Below the pieces are notes generated by a model. It saw only the letters and a list, made by a program, of their open reading frames with translations. It did not search any database and was not told where the DNA came from. The position numbers and the translations under genes were made by a program. From assembly GCA_030682655.1 (NCBI GenBank), contig JAUXNU010000062.1, positions 1 through 32,209 of the forward strand: a DNA stretch of 32,209 bases. The letters run 5' to 3'. Below are positions 31,814 through 32,209 of this stretch, piece after piece; positions within the stretch are counted from its first letter, which is position 1; every line of letters begins with the position of its first letter. The DNA is from Actinomycetota bacterium. Its GTDB lineage: Bacteria; Actinomycetota; Coriobacteriia; Anaerosomatales; JAUXNU01.

Positions 31814-31860
31814 TGTATACCCTGGGATGAGCGTCGGCAAACCCGGCGCTCATCCCAGGG
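31814..31860 (-). promoter_or_regulatory. Promoter with palindromic operator for the cassette dehydrogenase
   Basis: A perfect 14-bp inverted repeat, CCCTGGGATGAGCG (31820-31833) with its complement at 31847-31860, has 13 bases between its arms. On the reverse strand TTGCCG (31835-31840) and TATACA (31814-31819) could be -35 and -10, with a short 15-base spacer holding one arm. It may be a repressor site or simply a hairpin. A smaller GTTGCCC/GGGCAAC hairpin lies nearer the ribosome site. Confidence 0.4.
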
Positions 31861-31984
31861 CTTGCCGACCCAGCCGAAGCCGCCGTCGCAGGTGACGCCA
31901 ACAGACTGGGCGGACTCGCCCCCCATACCGCATGACGGGTTGAACGTCCCGGGAGCGCATTGGGCAGGCCGGTCACTGGACCTC

Positions 31985-32077
31985 GCCGAACAACCGCATC
32001 GAGCAGACTGGGCGCCCCCGAGGTACTCTCGATGGGAAGCCGCGTGGAGCGCCCAGCAGCTCATGCGGACGTTCGGC
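31985..32077 (+). other. attC site of cassette D
   Basis: Outer boxes GCCGAAC (31985-31991) and GTTCGGC (32071-32077) are fully complementary. Inner stem: CCGCAT (31994-31999) with ATGCGG (32063-32068), unpaired C32000, then GAGC (32001-32004) with GCTC (32059-32062), extended by CTGGGCGC (32008-32015) with GCGCCCAG (32049-32056). The loop is 33 bases. Confidence 0.85.
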
Positions 32078-32209
32078 TGACGGGCTACTCTCCGTGAAGA
32101 CCATGACTATGGGGGGTGACCTGTGAGCCCAGGTCTCCGGATTCCCCTTCGGCGCAAGGTCTGACGTATGGAGCCGGTCGCGCCTTGAAGCATCCCCTCG
32201 GCGCGGGCG
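32078..32209 (+). repeat. Start of cassette E, second copy of the cassette B sequence
   Basis: From its attC junction onward this follows the first part of cassette B (29523 onward) with roughly four of five bases identical and almost no gaps, then leaves the window. No complete gene can be seen. On the reverse strand the frame holding PCAEGESGD continues as LGSQVTPHSHGLHGE and stops near 32096. In cassette B the same frame is broken by a TGA right after GESGD but has a stop at the equivalent end position. Confidence 0.7.

Larger units (their letters stand above)
28691..32209 (+). mobile_element. Integron gene-cassette array without visible integrase (CALIN-like)
   Basis: Five cassettes in a row, by inferred GTT cut points: A 28691-29523, B 29524-30198, C 30199-30887, D 30888-32071 and E from 32072 past the window edge. 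Each of A-D ends in an attC-like site. The 5' box of each attC is complementary to the start of its own cassette: AGCTAAC/GTTAGCT (A), GCCGAAC/GTTCGGC (B), ATCTAAC/GTTAGAT (C), and GCCGAAC/GTTAGGC with one mismatch (D). This relation is what insertion of closed circular cassettes produces. No tyrosine recombinase gene is in the window. Confidence 0.85.

Noticed and set aside
31765-32064. 100-codon N-terminal extension of the SDR frame
   Set aside because: It runs through the attC of cassette D and the palindromic promoter region; ATG 31764 has a strong ribosome site and matches the family start.

Overview
The window is high-GC DNA (about 65% by eye) from what looks like an anaerobic actinobacterium, possibly Coriobacteriia or an uncultured relative. 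The reasons are the GTG/TTG starts with strong GGAGG-type ribosome sites, a transcription-terminating tryptophan T-box, a pyrophosphate-type phosphofructokinase, an archaeal-type class I aldolase, a tungsten-type aldehyde ferredoxin oxidoreductase and an actinobacterial/Firmicute-type SOS box. The taxon is an inference; no marker here settles it.

Layout. 1-80: 5' end of a reverse-strand transposase (ISAzo13-like) running off the edge. 194-9089: a tryptophan operon, trpE-trpGD-trpC-trpB2-trpF-trpB-trpA, read from one promoter through a T-box riboswitch whose specifier codon is TGG. Two types of tryptophan synthase beta chain are present. Three palindromic elements (2134-2204, 8120-8219, 8480-8576) lie in trpE and trpA; two clearly share a core but have unrelated, perfectly complementary stems. 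9086-12498: a secreted NlpC/P60-like protein, a small SHOCT membrane protein and a secreted M6-like zinc protease. 12689-21819: housekeeping genes (BipA, a TipA-like MerR regulator with its operator, NAD synthetase, GNAT acetyltransferase, class I aldolase, AccD, AccA, phosphofructokinase). 21839-25004: a tightly coupled run of AOR, class II aldolase and a LOG-family protein. 25008-28513: an SOS-boxed UvrD-like helicase on the reverse strand and a divergent MFS transporter.

The most interesting part is the right end. From about 28690 to the window edge there is an integron gene-cassette array. I see four attC-type recombination sites (29447-29529, 30104-30204, 30808-30893, 31985-32077). Each has AAC/GTT outer boxes, an imperfect stem with one extrahelical C at the equivalent place, and a variable loop. 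The 5' box of each attC is complementary to the first bases of its own cassette, exactly in three cassettes and with one mismatch in the fourth, as expected for cassettes inserted from a closed circle. The cassettes carry a zinc-ribbon membrane protein, a repeat-containing cassette of unknown content, a toxin-antitoxin pair, a reverse-oriented short-chain dehydrogenase, and the start of a second copy of the unknown cassette. No integrase gene is visible, so within this window it is a CALIN-type array (attC cluster lacking an integrase).

The trp operon genes make tryptophan from chorismate and are switched by uncharged tRNA-Trp. Aldolase and phosphofructokinase are adjacent glycolytic steps, and AccD/AccA form the carboxyltransferase of acetyl-CoA carboxylase. 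The AOR and class II aldolase genes probably act together on aldehydes.
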